Below are positions 25,835 to 33,615 of a stretch of 52,418 bases of DNA, in pieces (position 1 is the first letter of the stretch; each line of letters starts with the position of its first letter). The notes under the pieces were generated by a model, which saw only the letters and a list, made by a program, of their open reading frames with translations, did not search any database and was not told where the DNA came from. Position numbers and translations under genes: made by a program. Source of the stretch: Chloroflexota bacterium (GTDB lineage: Bacteria; Chloroflexota; Anaerolineae; Anaerolineales; UBA11858); contig JABGRQ010000069.1 of assembly GCA_018648225.1 (NCBI GenBank), forward strand, positions 1-52,418, given 5' to 3'.

Positions 25835-26863
25835 ATGTACAGAAATTTCTTCCGCTCTCTACTTTTCCGCCTGGACCCCGAGCGCGCCCACGAACTCACG
25901 CTGGATGCGTTGCGTTTGGTTGGCGCGCTGCCTCCATTGCGGGCCGCGCTCCGCCGCGCTTTTGCTTTGCAAAACCAGTCACCGGTGGAAGTCTTTGGGC
26001 TGAAATTCCCGAACGCAGTTGGTCTGGCCGCCGGGTATGATAAAGACGGCCTGGCCTGGCGTGGACTTGCATCTTTAGGCTTTGGGCATATCGAAATCGG
26101 GACGGTCACGCCGCGGCCCCAGGCGGGGAATCCAAAACCGCGCGTTTTCCGCATCCCGGAGGAGCAAGCTGTCATTAATCGTATGGGCTTCCCTGGGCGC
26201 GGCGCGGAGTTTGTGGCGCAACAATTGGCGCCGGTCACCGCTCGTCGCTCGTCGGTCGTCATTGGCATCAATCTCGGCAAAAACAAAGACACTCCTAACG
26301 AGGAAGCCGCACAAGATTATCTTTATCTACTGGAAAAATTCTCTCCGCTGGCCGATTATTTGACGGTCAATATCAGTTCGCCCAATACGGTTGGCCTGCG
26401 CCGCCTGCAAGCCCGTGCTGCCCTCGAAGATTTATTGAGCCAGTTGAATGCTCAACGTTTAACCTTCAACCTTCAACGTCCAATCTTGGTGAAATTAGCC
26501 CCCGATTTAACGGATGAAGAACTGGACGATGCTCTTGACGCGATCACACGCACCGGCATGGAGGGAGTGATCGCCACGAACACGACGACCAACCGCGCGG
26601 GAGTCCGCTCGGCGCTGGCGCAGGAAAGTGGTGGACTGAGTGGCGCACCGCTGACGCGCGCCAGCACGACGATTATCCAGAAAATTTATCAACGCACAAA
26701 CGGGAAATTGCCCATCATAGGCGTGGGGGGCATCATGACTCCCGAAGATGCCAAAGAAAAGCTCGATGCCGGGGCGACGTTGGTTCAAATTTTTACTGGC
26801 CTGATCTACCGTGGACCAAAATTTGTTAAAGTAGTTGCGGAATATATATCGAGGAGAGCATGA
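25835..26863 (+). CDS. pyrD: Dihydroorotate dehydrogenase, class 2 (quinone-linked)
   Basis: A 342-residue flavoprotein that oxidises dihydroorotate and passes electrons to quinone at the membrane. The amphipathic N-terminus (YRNFFRSLLFRLDPERAHELTLDALR) and length mark class 2. FMN/substrate motifs are NAVGLAAGYDKDG, IEIGTVTPRPQAGNPKPR, NRMGFPG, INLGKNK and the base-serine loop VNISSPNTVGLR (residues 178-189, serine in place of the class 1 cysteine). The segment QRLTFNLQRP (about 207-216) comes from CCTTCAA heptamers just before the conserved ILVKLAPDL; the frame is intact. The 3' end overlaps the GNAT gene by 4 nt. It completes a pathway from carbamoyl phosphate to UMP in one operon. Confidence 0.94.
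   Translation: MYRNFFRSLLFRLDPERAHELTLDALRLVGALPPLRAALRRAFALQNQSPVEVFGLKFPNAVGLAAGYDKDGLAWRGLASLGFGHIEIGTVTPRPQAGNPKPRVFRIPEEQAVINRMGFPGRGAEFVAQQLAPVTARRSSVVIGINLGKNKDTPNEEAAQDYLYLLEKFSPLADYLTVNISSPNTVGLRRLQARAALEDLLSQLNAQRLTFNLQRPILVKLAPDLTDEELDDALDAITRTGMEGVIATNTTTNRAGVRSALAQESGGLSGAPLTRASTTIIQKIYQRTNGKLPIIGVGGIMTPEDAKEKLDAGATLVQIFTGLIYRGPKFVKVVAEYISRRA
26451..26480. repeat. CCTTCAA heptamers within pyrD
   Basis: CTCAACGTTTAACCTTCAA is followed by CCTTCAACG, a short copy of the same heptamer family seen elsewhere in the pyr operon. It is translated in frame as LTFNLQ in a surface loop of PyrD. Confidence 0.65.
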
Positions 26864-27330
26864 ACAAAATATCGCCAATCATAGATGTTGAAGTCAGCTT
26901 GCGTGAAGTCACAGAGGAAACAGTGCGGCAAATTTGCAGCCTTAGCGATACGCTTTCTGCACAGCAACAGCAAATGGTTGCTCCCAATGCCGTATCCATT
27001 GCGCAAGCCCATTTTTCGGATAAAGCCTGGTTTCGCGCCATTTACGTGGATGAAACACCGGTTGGTTTTTTGATGTTATATGATGATGTTGAGAAGTCGG
27101 AGTATTATTTGTGGCGCTTGATGATTGCCGGGCCGTATCAAAAGATGGGTTATGGACGCAGAGCGATTGAGTTGTTGCTGGAGTATGTGCGCGCACGCCC
27201 CGGCGCAACGGAATTGCAAACCAACTATGTTCCCATCGAAGGCGGCCCAGAAATGTTCTATAAGGGGATGGGTTTCGTCTCTACGGGTGAAGTGGATGGC
27301 GGCGAAGTTGTCTTGAGTTTGAAGCTATAG
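26860..27330 (+). CDS. GNAT-family N-acetyltransferase (BltD/spermidine-acetyltransferase-like)
   Basis: A 156-residue GNAT protein. It has a β-strand start (VEVSLREVTEETVRQICSLS), YVDETPVGFLMLYDD, the core YYLWRLMIAGPYQKMGYGRRAIELLLEYVR with the acetyl-CoA pyrophosphate loop Q-K-M-G-Y-G, and a C-terminal GGPEMFYKGMGFVSTGE. The pattern resembles BltD-type polyamine N-acetyltransferases. ATG 26860 overlaps the pyrD stop (ATGA), so it is translationally coupled to the pyr operon; I see no metabolic reason for that. Substrate is unproven. Confidence 0.85.
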   Translation: MNKISPIIDVEVSLREVTEETVRQICSLSDTLSAQQQQMVAPNAVSIAQAHFSDKAWFRAIYVDETPVGFLMLYDDVEKSEYYLWRLMIAGPYQKMGYGRRAIELLLEYVRARPGATELQTNYVPIEGGPEMFYKGMGFVSTGEVDGGEVVLSLKL

Positions 27331-27333
27331 GCT

Positions 27334-27816
27334 TCAAAATAATGCTTGTGTAATTGCCCCGGCCAGCAAGGGAACTGCCAACCCCAGTCCCCAGCGGATG
27401 GCAACAAAGCGCCAGCCCATGAAGGGGAGTTCAAACGTAATTGTGAGCAACGCCTGGGTTGCCCAACTGGTGACCAGCGTAACCACCGCGCCCAGCCCGG
27501 CTCCGGCGTTATGGAGGACGGCAATCAGCGGAAAGACGACATAGGGTCCGCCGGGCAATAGCATCCCGATAATTTCGGCCAGGAACAATCCTTGCCATCC
27601 CGAATCCGCCCCGATCCATTTTTGTACAAGTTCTGTGGGCGAGAGAATGTTGACATAGCCAACGATGATGAAGGCAATGATAAGCAGCGCTGCATTGCGG
27701 CGCGTGGTACTCCAGGCCAGTTGCAGCCCTTTGTTCAGGCTGTTATCGCGGCGGCGCCAGGCATAAACAAGCAGCGGAAGGGCAATAATCCACAGGGTTA
27801 TGGTTGCAGTGGTCAT
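27334..27816 (-). CDS. Half-size permease, ArsP/YraQ-like (second of a pair)
   Basis: A 160-residue membrane protein with about four hydrophobic helices. The segment VQKWIGADSGWQGLFLAEIIGMLLPGGPYVVFPLIAVLHNAGAGLG resembles one repeat of the DUF318/ArsP_1 permease family (PF03773). The neighbouring gene encodes the same motif (VERWLGAESGWRGIALACIGGALIPGGPYVYYP), so the two proteins are paralogous halves. Full-length family members carry both repeats in one chain. The start overlaps the previous gene's stop by 4 nt (ATGA). They probably assemble into one heteromeric transporter; substrates in the family include methylarsenite, but here unknown. Confidence 0.75.
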   Translation of the reverse strand: MTTATITLWIIALPLLVYAWRRRDNSLNKGLQLAWSTTRRNAALLIIAFIIVGYVNILSPTELVQKWIGADSGWQGLFLAEIIGMLLPGGPYVVFPLIAVLHNAGAGLGAVVTLVTSWATQALLTITFELPFMGWRFVAIRWGLGLAVPLLAGAITQALF

Positions 27817-28397
27817 AATGATTTTTCAGAGACTTCGGGTGTATCTATAACATCTGAAGTTTTTTTCATGGCAATTCGGATTTGGTGGATGGTTTTCCCA
27901 AACAGCGCTTCGGCCACGAAGCCCAACAGCGGCGGGATAACCAGCGTGACCAGAAACCGAATGATTGTGATACGCGGCCCGAGCAGGGCAATTTCTACTG
28001 GGATGCGCGAGATAGACCATAAACTCTTTGCTGTGACAAAAGCCACCAAAACCCCCAGCCCGGCCCCAGAGTGCAGTAAAGCTCCGGCGATGGGGTAATA
28101 GACATACGGCCCGCCCGGAATCAATGCCCCGCCGATGCAGGCCAGCGCAATGCCGCGCCATCCCGATTCGGCCCCCAGCCAACGCTCGACGGTTTCTTTT
28201 TTCACCAGGGCCTGGATCAGTCCCGCGGTCAGAAATGCGGCGATGAGCAGAGGCAACTCGTGCAGCAGTAAGGTACTGCCACTCTTTATGCCCGCAAAAG
28301 CCAGCTCGCTGCCGCCCTTGCGCCAGGCCAAAAATGCCAGCGCCAGAGCGATGAACAGAAGAAATATTGGCGTAAAATCAAGTTTGAGTTTTTTCAT
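27813..28397 (-). CDS. Half-size permease, ArsP/YraQ-like (first of a pair)
   Basis: About 194 residues from ATG 28397 (an upstream in-frame ATG at 28421 would overlap the preceding gene by 13 nt and has no better ribosome-binding site). Four to five hydrophobic helices surround the core motif W-L-G-A-E-S-G-W-R-G...PGGPYVYYP...AGLG. A soluble C-terminal tail (TIHQIRIAMKKTSDVIDTPEVSEKSL) extends past the last helix. It is the paralogue of the next gene and coupled to it by overlap. The preceding DUF3048 gene ends 11 nt upstream, so these four minus-strand genes are likely one transcript. Confidence 0.75.
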   Translation of the reverse strand: MKKLKLDFTPIFLLFIALALAFLAWRKGGSELAFAGIKSGSTLLLHELPLLIAAFLTAGLIQALVKKETVERWLGAESGWRGIALACIGGALIPGGPYVYYPIAGALLHSGAGLGVLVAFVTAKSLWSISRIPVEIALLGPRITIIRFLVTLVIPPLLGFVAEALFGKTIHQIRIAMKKTSDVIDTPEVSEKSL

Positions 28398-28408
28398 TCG
28401 CTTGTCTG

Positions 28409-29596
28409 CTATGGCGTCCAATGATGGAAACGCCAGTTGCCGCTGCCATCATCTGTGATCGTGGATGAAGCGCCCACCACCTGATACCAGGTGTTCCCCG
28501 GCTGGAGTGGGAAGCGCGAGCCATCGGGGTAGGTTACGGCAATCAGATCGCTCTCGACGGCACGCGCCCAACTGATTTCGTAGACTTGCCCATCGCGAAA
28601 GAGATACGCTTTACCATAGCCAAATAATTCAATTTCCCACACTTCTGGCTCGCGCGAGTAATAGGTGTGTTCGGTCAGCAGGATGACGATATTATCAGCC
28701 ATGATCGGCTGTTCAGTCAAACGGTCGGTGAGCAACTCAAATTCTTCAGCGTTGCCTGCCGGGTCGTCGTATTTATCTTCGTAGCGCAGATAGCGCCCAA
28801 TTTCCGGATCATATTCCCAACGATTGTAGAACGATTGGCTGTAGCGCGTGGTCACGCTTTCGCCGGGCGCGCTGCCCTCGGGGATATTCACATTGAAGTG
28901 CAGTCCGTCAAGGTACTGCCGCCCGTTGGCGATTCCCGCCGGGGTGAAGTGTTCACTGAGCAGGGCAGTATCGGCTACGAGGTGATTGTAAACGTTGGGG
29001 TCGGTGCGGCAGAGTGGATAATCTGCCGTTGCCGGGCAGGGATAATCGGAGAGAAAAATGAGCCGGTCGCTGAACTCGCTTACCCACAATTTATTGAGTA
29101 TGCGTATATCGGCACTGCCGAAGGCAAAAATCGCTTTGTACATGCGCACTAGGTCTTCATCGGCATAGCGCGCCGAGCGGATGGGGCCGACGATTTCAGC
29201 ATCGTTGCCATAGTAGATGGCGTTGAAACGTGTGCGCCCGACTTCGTGAAAATACTCAAAAACATGATCGGCTAGCGAAAGCCCCCATTGCGGGCGGACG
29301 CTGCGCGGCCCGTTGGATATTTTGATCGCCAATGGACGGCGGTTGAGTAGAGCAGAGTCGGCGACGGGCAGGCCGGTCAGCGGGTTGATATTTTCGGGGA
29401 AGTTGATTGGCCCATAGCCCTGGGTGGGGTAATCAGCGGGAGTGCCGGGAGTGGGCGTGGCGGGGGCAGTAGATTGCCCGGGGGCGGTATTTCCCTCGAG
29501 GGGTGAACCCACCCGACTTAAGTTCGCTGCGCCGCTTGGGGTGTACGCAACCAACGCAACCGTCAGTATCAGCATAAAGGCCAAAAAATATCTCAC
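28409..29596 (-). CDS. DUF3048 (YerB-like) exported protein
   Basis: A 395-residue secreted protein with an N-terminal hydrophobic signal (MRYFLAFMLILTVALVAYTPSG) lacking a clear lipobox, then a Pro/Thr-rich linker (QSTAPATPTPGTPADYPTQG). The body has the DUF3048 hallmarks: INPLTGLPV, RRPLAIKISNGPRSVRPQWGLSLADHVFEYFHEVGRTRFNAIYYG, GPIRSARYAD, and a C-terminal domain with YLFRDGQVYEISWAR and FPLQPGNTWYQVV. The family is widespread in Gram-positive and Chloroflexota cell envelopes; its function is not established. It overlaps the second DUF3048 gene upstream by 4 nt, a tandem duplication. Confidence 0.85.
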   Translation of the reverse strand: MRYFLAFMLILTVALVAYTPSGAANLSRVGSPLEGNTAPGQSTAPATPTPGTPADYPTQGYGPINFPENINPLTGLPVADSALLNRRPLAIKISNGPRSVRPQWGLSLADHVFEYFHEVGRTRFNAIYYGNDAEIVGPIRSARYADEDLVRMYKAIFAFGSADIRILNKLWVSEFSDRLIFLSDYPCPATADYPLCRTDPNVYNHLVADTALLSEHFTPAGIANGRQYLDGLHFNVNIPEGSAPGESVTTRYSQSFYNRWEYDPEIGRYLRYEDKYDDPAGNAEEFELLTDRLTEQPIMADNIVILLTEHTYYSREPEVWEIELFGYGKAYLFRDGQVYEISWARAVESDLIAVTYPDGSRFPLQPGNTWYQVVGASSTITDDGSGNWRFHHWTP

Positions 29597-30900
29597 TCTT
29601 CTTCCTCCGGCTCTGGGTCTGGCGGACGGGCGAAGTCGAAATACCAGGTTGCTGAATCATACTGCCCGACTTCTGAAGTGGTGTTGATAACCTGGAAAAA
29701 GGTTGTGCCCGGTTTGAGCGGGAAAGGCCTGCCGTTGGTATCCAGAATAGCGAGGGGCTGGTTTTCAGCGAAACGCTGCCAGCGCGCTTCAAAGGCCTGA
29801 TTATCGCGGAAAACATAGGCCGTGCCGGTGCCGGTGAGGTCCATTGTGAAAACTTCGGTATCGGATGATTTATGGAAAAATTCGTGTGGCACCATCAGGA
29901 TGATGACATTGGAGGCGGTAAGGGGCTGGCCGGTGAGCGAATCCATGTGCATTTCGTATTGTGCGCTGTTACCATCCACGTTATCGGTGTTGCCCTGGTA
30001 ACGCACATACAGCCCGGAGCCATCGTGATAGCGCCAGTAGGCGTAATTGGCATACGAATAAGTGATATGCACTTCCGCACCGATGGGAGCTTCCAGATTG
30101 TTGAGCGATGAGAAGAAATTGCCCGATAGATCGCGGCGGTCATCGGCGACGCCGCGGGTTTGGACAAAATCGTGGACAGCGCTGGTATTGCCGAACAGGT
30201 TATTATAACTGTTGATACTCTCATCGCGGCACAGTGGCGGACAACGCTGGTCGAGGGCGAAATAGCGTTGATCGAGTTCGATCTCCTCAAAATAATCTAA
30301 AGTGCGATCATCGGCGTAGTTGAAGACGAAAATGCCATTGTACATGCGCATAATATGCGCGTCGAAAACGCGCCCGGAACGGATCGGCCCAAACCGCTCG
30401 GCATCGTTACCGTAGAAAACGGCCATAAAGCGCGTCAACCCCCACTCGAGATAGTATTCGTAAATATGGTCGGCCAGCGAGATGCCCGCTTGTGGGCGTA
30501 CACTATGCGGATAATTGGGGATTTTAGCTACAATTGGGCGGCGGTCGAGCAGGGCTGGGTTCGGTACGGGTAGGCCCGTTAGCGGGTTAATATAATCGGG
30601 GAAATCATCGGGGCCAACGCGCATAATGCCTGCATCGGGCACCGCCGACGATGACTCTGGTATTGCTGTTGGCGTAGCAGCTTGTGCGGTATCGCTGGGT
30701 GACGCCTCTATTACACTTGTGGTGGCGGTTGTTGAGGTAGCCGGTGCCATGTCGGGTATGCTGGCCGGTTCGGCTGTATTTTCGGCAGTCGCGATCGATT
30801 CAATCTCTGGGGTTTCATCCGTAAAAAACGGTAATGAGCCACAGGCTAGCATGAGCAAGCTGACCAGGAGAGCGAGTAAAAATAACGGTTTGGGTTTCAT
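29593..30900 (-). CDS. DUF3048 (YerB-like) lipoprotein
   Basis: A 435-residue lipoprotein with signal MKPKPLFLLALLVSLLMLACGS; the lipobox Cys is at about residue 20. A Thr/Ser/Ala-rich linker of roughly 75 residues follows, then DUF3048 motifs INPLTGLPV, RRPIVAKIPNYPHSVRPQAGISLADHIYEYYLEWGLTRFMAVFYG and GPIRSGRVFDAHIMRMY; the C-terminus has YVFRDNQAFEARWQRF and FPLKPGTTFFQVI, ending in an acidic PEPEEEE. It is the first gene of the minus-strand unit with a promoter at 30951-30979. The paralogue downstream has diverged substantially, which suggests an old duplication with two roles. Confidence 0.86.
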   Translation of the reverse strand: MKPKPLFLLALLVSLLMLACGSLPFFTDETPEIESIATAENTAEPASIPDMAPATSTTATTSVIEASPSDTAQAATPTAIPESSSAVPDAGIMRVGPDDFPDYINPLTGLPVPNPALLDRRPIVAKIPNYPHSVRPQAGISLADHIYEYYLEWGLTRFMAVFYGNDAERFGPIRSGRVFDAHIMRMYNGIFVFNYADDRTLDYFEEIELDQRYFALDQRCPPLCRDESINSYNNLFGNTSAVHDFVQTRGVADDRRDLSGNFFSSLNNLEAPIGAEVHITYSYANYAYWRYHDGSGLYVRYQGNTDNVDGNSAQYEMHMDSLTGQPLTASNVIILMVPHEFFHKSSDTEVFTMDLTGTGTAYVFRDNQAFEARWQRFAENQPLAILDTNGRPFPLKPGTTFFQVINTTSEVGQYDSATWYFDFARPPDPEPEEEE

Positions 30901-30950
30901 AAGGGGTGTGTGGTTTCCGAATAAGAAAGCCGATTTGTTATGAAGTGCTT

Positions 30951-30979
30951 ATCATACCGCACTTGGAGAGCCTTGCCAA
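30951..30979 (-). promoter_or_regulatory. Promoter of the DUF3048/permease unit
   Basis: On the minus strand TTGGCA (30974-30979) and TATGAT (30951-30956) are separated by 17 nt. The start near 30944 would leave a 44-nt leader before ATG 30900. Confidence 0.6.
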
Positions 30980-31036
30980 TTCGCGGAATACCAGATAAAG
31001 GGTTGAATAGGTAGATGCCTCAGGCTTTTTATCCGG

Positions 31037-31042
31037 TATAAT
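31037..31042 (+). promoter_or_regulatory. TATAAT box 7 nt before the DUF2085 start
   Basis: TATAAT ends 7 nt before ATG 31050, so transcription would begin at or within one or two bases of the start codon, giving a leaderless mRNA. A -35 is poor. The surrounding CCGGTATAATT recurs before the gene at 49092. Confidence 0.5.
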
Positions 31043-31049
31043 TCGGCGT

Positions 31050-31880
31050 ATGATTGGTATCCGAAAAATTCTAGAATCACAATTATTACGCTCGATCTCC
31101 TGGCAAAAAATCACATATCTGGTTTTAGGGATTATCATCCTGGCGTGGTTGTTCAACACCCCGGCTGGACTGCTCGGCAAAGCCGATGCGGTTGGTTATG
31201 CGGTTTGCCATCGCATTGATGCGCGCTCTTTCCACATTGGGATACGTCAGTTTTCATTCTGTGCGCGCTGCACCGGGCAATATCTGGGCGTGGTTTTGGG
31301 CATGGTCTATCAGCTTGTGCTTGGCCGCCGCCGGAGTGGACGACCCTCTTGGGGGCAAATAGTTGTTTTGGGCGTGTTGGTGCTGGCTTATGGCCTGGAT
31401 GGATTTCACTCGTACCTGCATCTCCTACCCGGCAATCTGATCCATTTTTATGAGCCAAGTAATACCTTGCGAGTGTTGACTGGAACCGGTCTGGGAATTG
31501 GCCTCAGCGTGATGGTTTTGCCGGCTTTTCATCAGACGATGTGGAAGGTGCAAGATCGTCGCCCAGCTCTGGGTGGGTGGCTGCAATTTGGCGGATTACT
31601 GCTCCTGGGTTTATTGTTGGATATCCTGGTGCTGAGCGAAAATCCGCTGATTTTGTATCCCCTGGCATTGCTCAGCGCAGCGGGGGTGCTGATTGTGCTC
31701 ACCCTGGTATACACAATGGTTTTTGTAATGCTCTTCCGCCTGGAGAATCGTTTTGAACGCTTCGCTGATTTAACCTTCCCCCTGGCATCTGGTTTTATCA
31801 TCGCCCTGTTACAAATTGCTGCCATCGACTTTTTACGTTACTGGTGGACGGGTACTTGGGAAGGCTTCCATTTTGGCTGA
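31050..31880 (+). CDS. DUF2085 membrane protein
   Basis: A 276-residue polytopic protein. The signature is AVCHRIDARSFHIGIRQFSFCARCTGQYLG (about residues 50-80): a His/Cys cluster typical of DUF2085 that could bind a metal. Seven or so hydrophobic segments follow the N-terminal helix. FHSYLHLLPGNLIHFYEPSNTLRVLTGTGLG is a second conserved stretch. The function of the family is not established. It appears to be the first of four short membrane-protein genes on this strand, with a TATAAT so close that the message may be leaderless. Confidence 0.82.
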   Translation: MIGIRKILESQLLRSISWQKITYLVLGIIILAWLFNTPAGLLGKADAVGYAVCHRIDARSFHIGIRQFSFCARCTGQYLGVVLGMVYQLVLGRRRSGRPSWGQIVVLGVLVLAYGLDGFHSYLHLLPGNLIHFYEPSNTLRVLTGTGLGIGLSVMVLPAFHQTMWKVQDRRPALGGWLQFGGLLLLGLLLDILVLSENPLILYPLALLSAAGVLIVLTLVYTMVFVMLFRLENRFERFADLTFPLASGFIIALLQIAAIDFLRYWWTGTWEGFHFG

Positions 31881-31929
31881 AGAAGTGATATTCTTGTCAA
31901 TAAATACCCCAATTGAGTAGAGACGAATT

Positions 31930-32472
31930 ATGGATATTTTTACCGCATTTGGATTATCAGCCAGCGCTGGATTGAACGCCTACATCCCCTTGTTAGTGGT
32001 CGCATTTGTGGCTCGTTTTACCGATGTGATCGAATTGAGCGAACCCTGGAATACCATGGAGAACTGGTGGGTGATTGGCGTATTGATTGCCCTCTCGTTG
32101 GTTGAGTTCTTCGCCGACAAAATTCCGGCTGTTAATCACGCCAATGATATTATTCAAACTTTTATTCGCCCGGCGGCAGGAGCAATTGTCTTTGCGGCGA
32201 GTTCTAATGTCGCCGAGGTTCATCCGGTGTTAGCGATGGCGGCTGGGCTGTTGGTTGCAGGCACGATACACGCCGCTAAATCGGTTGTCGCTCGCCCAAT
32301 GGTTACGGCCACCACCGGCGGCGCGGGGAATGTTCCGGTAAGTATTTTAGAAGATGTGGTTTCTACGGTATTATCTATTCTAGCAATCCTGATTCCCGTG
32401 TTGATCGCCGCCGTGGTGATATTAGTGGTATCGTGGATTGTATGGCGTATGTATCGCAAAGCGTATCAATAA
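31930..32472 (+). CDS. DUF4126 membrane protein
   Basis: A 180-residue membrane protein with the DUF4126 pattern: an opening FGLSASAGLNAYIPLLVVAFVARFTDVIEL, an EFFADKIPAVNHANDIIQTFIRPAAGAIVFA core and the loop HAAKSVVARPMVTATTGGAGNVPVSILEDVVS, followed by a C-terminal helix and basic tail (WRMYRKAYQ). It has five or so helices. Function unknown. It lies 49 nt after the DUF2085 gene and 16 nt before the DUF4190 gene, in a run of small envelope genes. Confidence 0.82.
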   Translation: MDIFTAFGLSASAGLNAYIPLLVVAFVARFTDVIELSEPWNTMENWWVIGVLIALSLVEFFADKIPAVNHANDIIQTFIRPAAGAIVFAASSNVAEVHPVLAMAAGLLVAGTIHAAKSVVARPMVTATTGGAGNVPVSILEDVVSTVLSILAILIPVLIAAVVILVVSWIVWRMYRKAYQ

Positions 32473-32488
32473 AGAAGGAGAATGAATA

Positions 32489-32827
32489 ATGTCTGATTAT
32501 TATGGACCGCCTGCCTCTGCACAAAATAGCTCGATGGCTGTGATCAGCCTGATCGCCGGGATTCTTGGCCTGACGCTGTTCCCTGTTTTGGGGAGCATTA
32601 TCGCTGTGATTACCGGTCCAATGGCGAAGAAAGAAATCGCTGCCAGTGCGGGGACATTGGGTGGCGAGGGCTTGGCTCAGGCCGGAATGATCCTGGGCTG
32701 GATTGGGATTGGCCTCTCGGTGTTAGGGGTGTGTATTGGCGGCGTGCTGATCGTTGTGCCGTTTTGTATCGCCTTTAGCGCTGGAGAGTGGAGTTCACTT
32801 TTCCCCTTGTTGCATAGTTTGATTTAA
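32489..32827 (+). CDS. DUF4190 small membrane protein
   Basis: A 112-residue protein with two hydrophobic segments around a GPMAKKEIAAS loop: SSMAVISLIAGILGLTLFPVLGSIIAVITGPMAKKEI and GLAQAGMILGWIGIGLSVLGVCIGGVLIVV. This is the DUF4190 arrangement (PF13828), often attached to other domains but here alone. AAGGAGAATGAATA lies just upstream of ATG 32489. Role unknown. Confidence 0.8.
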   Translation: MSDYYGPPASAQNSSMAVISLIAGILGLTLFPVLGSIIAVITGPMAKKEIAASAGTLGGEGLAQAGMILGWIGIGLSVLGVCIGGVLIVVPFCIAFSAGEWSSLFPLLHSLI

Positions 32828-32919
32828 TGGCTCTTTAGGAATACCGTAAACAATCGCCACGGGGATTCCCAGATGCCTGGATTGATCAATACATTTTTCT
32901 AAATTATTTGGAGGTTATG

Positions 32920-33108
32920 ATGGAAGAACAAACGTTTGTAGATGAAACTGGCGCAGAAAAGAATAACAAGCTATGGATTATCCTGGCTGTTGTTGCGGTC
33001 GTGCTGTGCTGTTGCTGTGTTGTCGCAGGGGCTGCTGGCATGTATCTATGGAATAATGGTGATGCACTTTTTGGCCTGACATCCAAACTGGTTTTTAACT
33101 TGCTTTAG
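32920..33108 (+). CDS. 62-residue single-pass membrane protein with a CCCC motif
   Basis: The short ORF (from ATG 32920, behind TTGGAGG; a second ATG sits at 32917 and a TTG at 32908) encodes an acidic N-terminus (MEEQTFVDETGAEKNNK), a hydrophobic helix LWIILAVVAVVLCCCCVVAGAAGMYLW containing four consecutive Cys, and a short tail. No family recognised; the cysteines within the helix could be acylated or simply be packing residues. It is followed by a strong stem at 33124. Confidence 0.6.
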   Translation: MEEQTFVDETGAEKNNKLWIILAVVAVVLCCCCVVAGAAGMYLWNNGDALFGLTSKLVFNLL

Positions 33109-33123
33109 GAACTGCTTTGCTCC

Positions 33124-33163
33124 AGACCTCCGAGATTTTCTGTAAAAAATCTCGGAGGTCTTT
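33124..33163. terminator. Strong 16-bp stem-loop between convergent units
   Basis: AGACCTCCGAGATTTT (33124-33139) and AAAATCTCGGAGGTCT (33146-33161) form a perfect 16-bp stem with a 6-nt loop. It lies between the small membrane genes (+) and the 3' end of the thiamine operon (-), so it likely ends transcription in both directions. Confidence 0.75.
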
Positions 33164-33165
33164 GT

Positions 33166-33615
33166 TTAACGAAAGCGTGCCTGTAATTCTAATAATGCTC
33201 TTTGCGCTTTGTGCTTTTGGACTTGTGTCAGCGGTAGATCGTCAAATTCATCCTCATCCAGCACCAATTGCCGCCCATCGGGGAAAACCAACAAATCCAA
33301 AGCCAGATCGCGGTAACTCACATAGCGCCCATCAAATTCTGCCGGGGAAGCCACATTGCAATACCAGCCGCGTAGCTGATCATTTTCATGAGCACGAATT
33401 TCAAAAATATTGTACCAATGCTCGAAATAATACGTCTCCAGAAAACGGTCTCCGCGACGCAGCCACATACCGTGAAAGCGCATATCCTCGCGGTCAAAGA
33501 AAGCTTCCACCACCAGATGATCTTCGGTACGGGTGATAACCTTGCCGTCGTAGCGCCAGACTTCGGCGCCGGTGTGATTTTGTTTGATGACGGTTATGGG
33601 GTGTGTTTCAATCAT
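33166..33615 (-). CDS. DUF402 protein (FAU-1/Ntdp-like) at the end of the thiamine operon
   Basis: From ATG 33615 the product has 149 residues and the DUF402 fold: GAEVWRYDGKVITRTEDHLVVEAFF, YFEHWYNIFEIRAHENDQLRGWYCNVASPAEFDGRYVSYRDLALDLLVFPDGR, with D/E residues (YRDLALD, LDEDEFDDLP) in metal-binding positions. Family members include nucleoside di/triphosphatases and a domain of RNase E/G-like FAU-1. The start lies inside the 3' end of the ABC ATPase gene (8-nt overlap), so it is translationally coupled to the thiamine genes. A role in hydrolysing thiamine phosphates would fit but is unproven. Confidence 0.8.
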   Translation of the reverse strand: MIETHPITVIKQNHTGAEVWRYDGKVITRTEDHLVVEAFFDREDMRFHGMWLRRGDRFLETYYFEHWYNIFEIRAHENDQLRGWYCNVASPAEFDGRYVSYRDLALDLLVFPDGRQLVLDEDEFDDLPLTQVQKHKAQRALLELQARFR

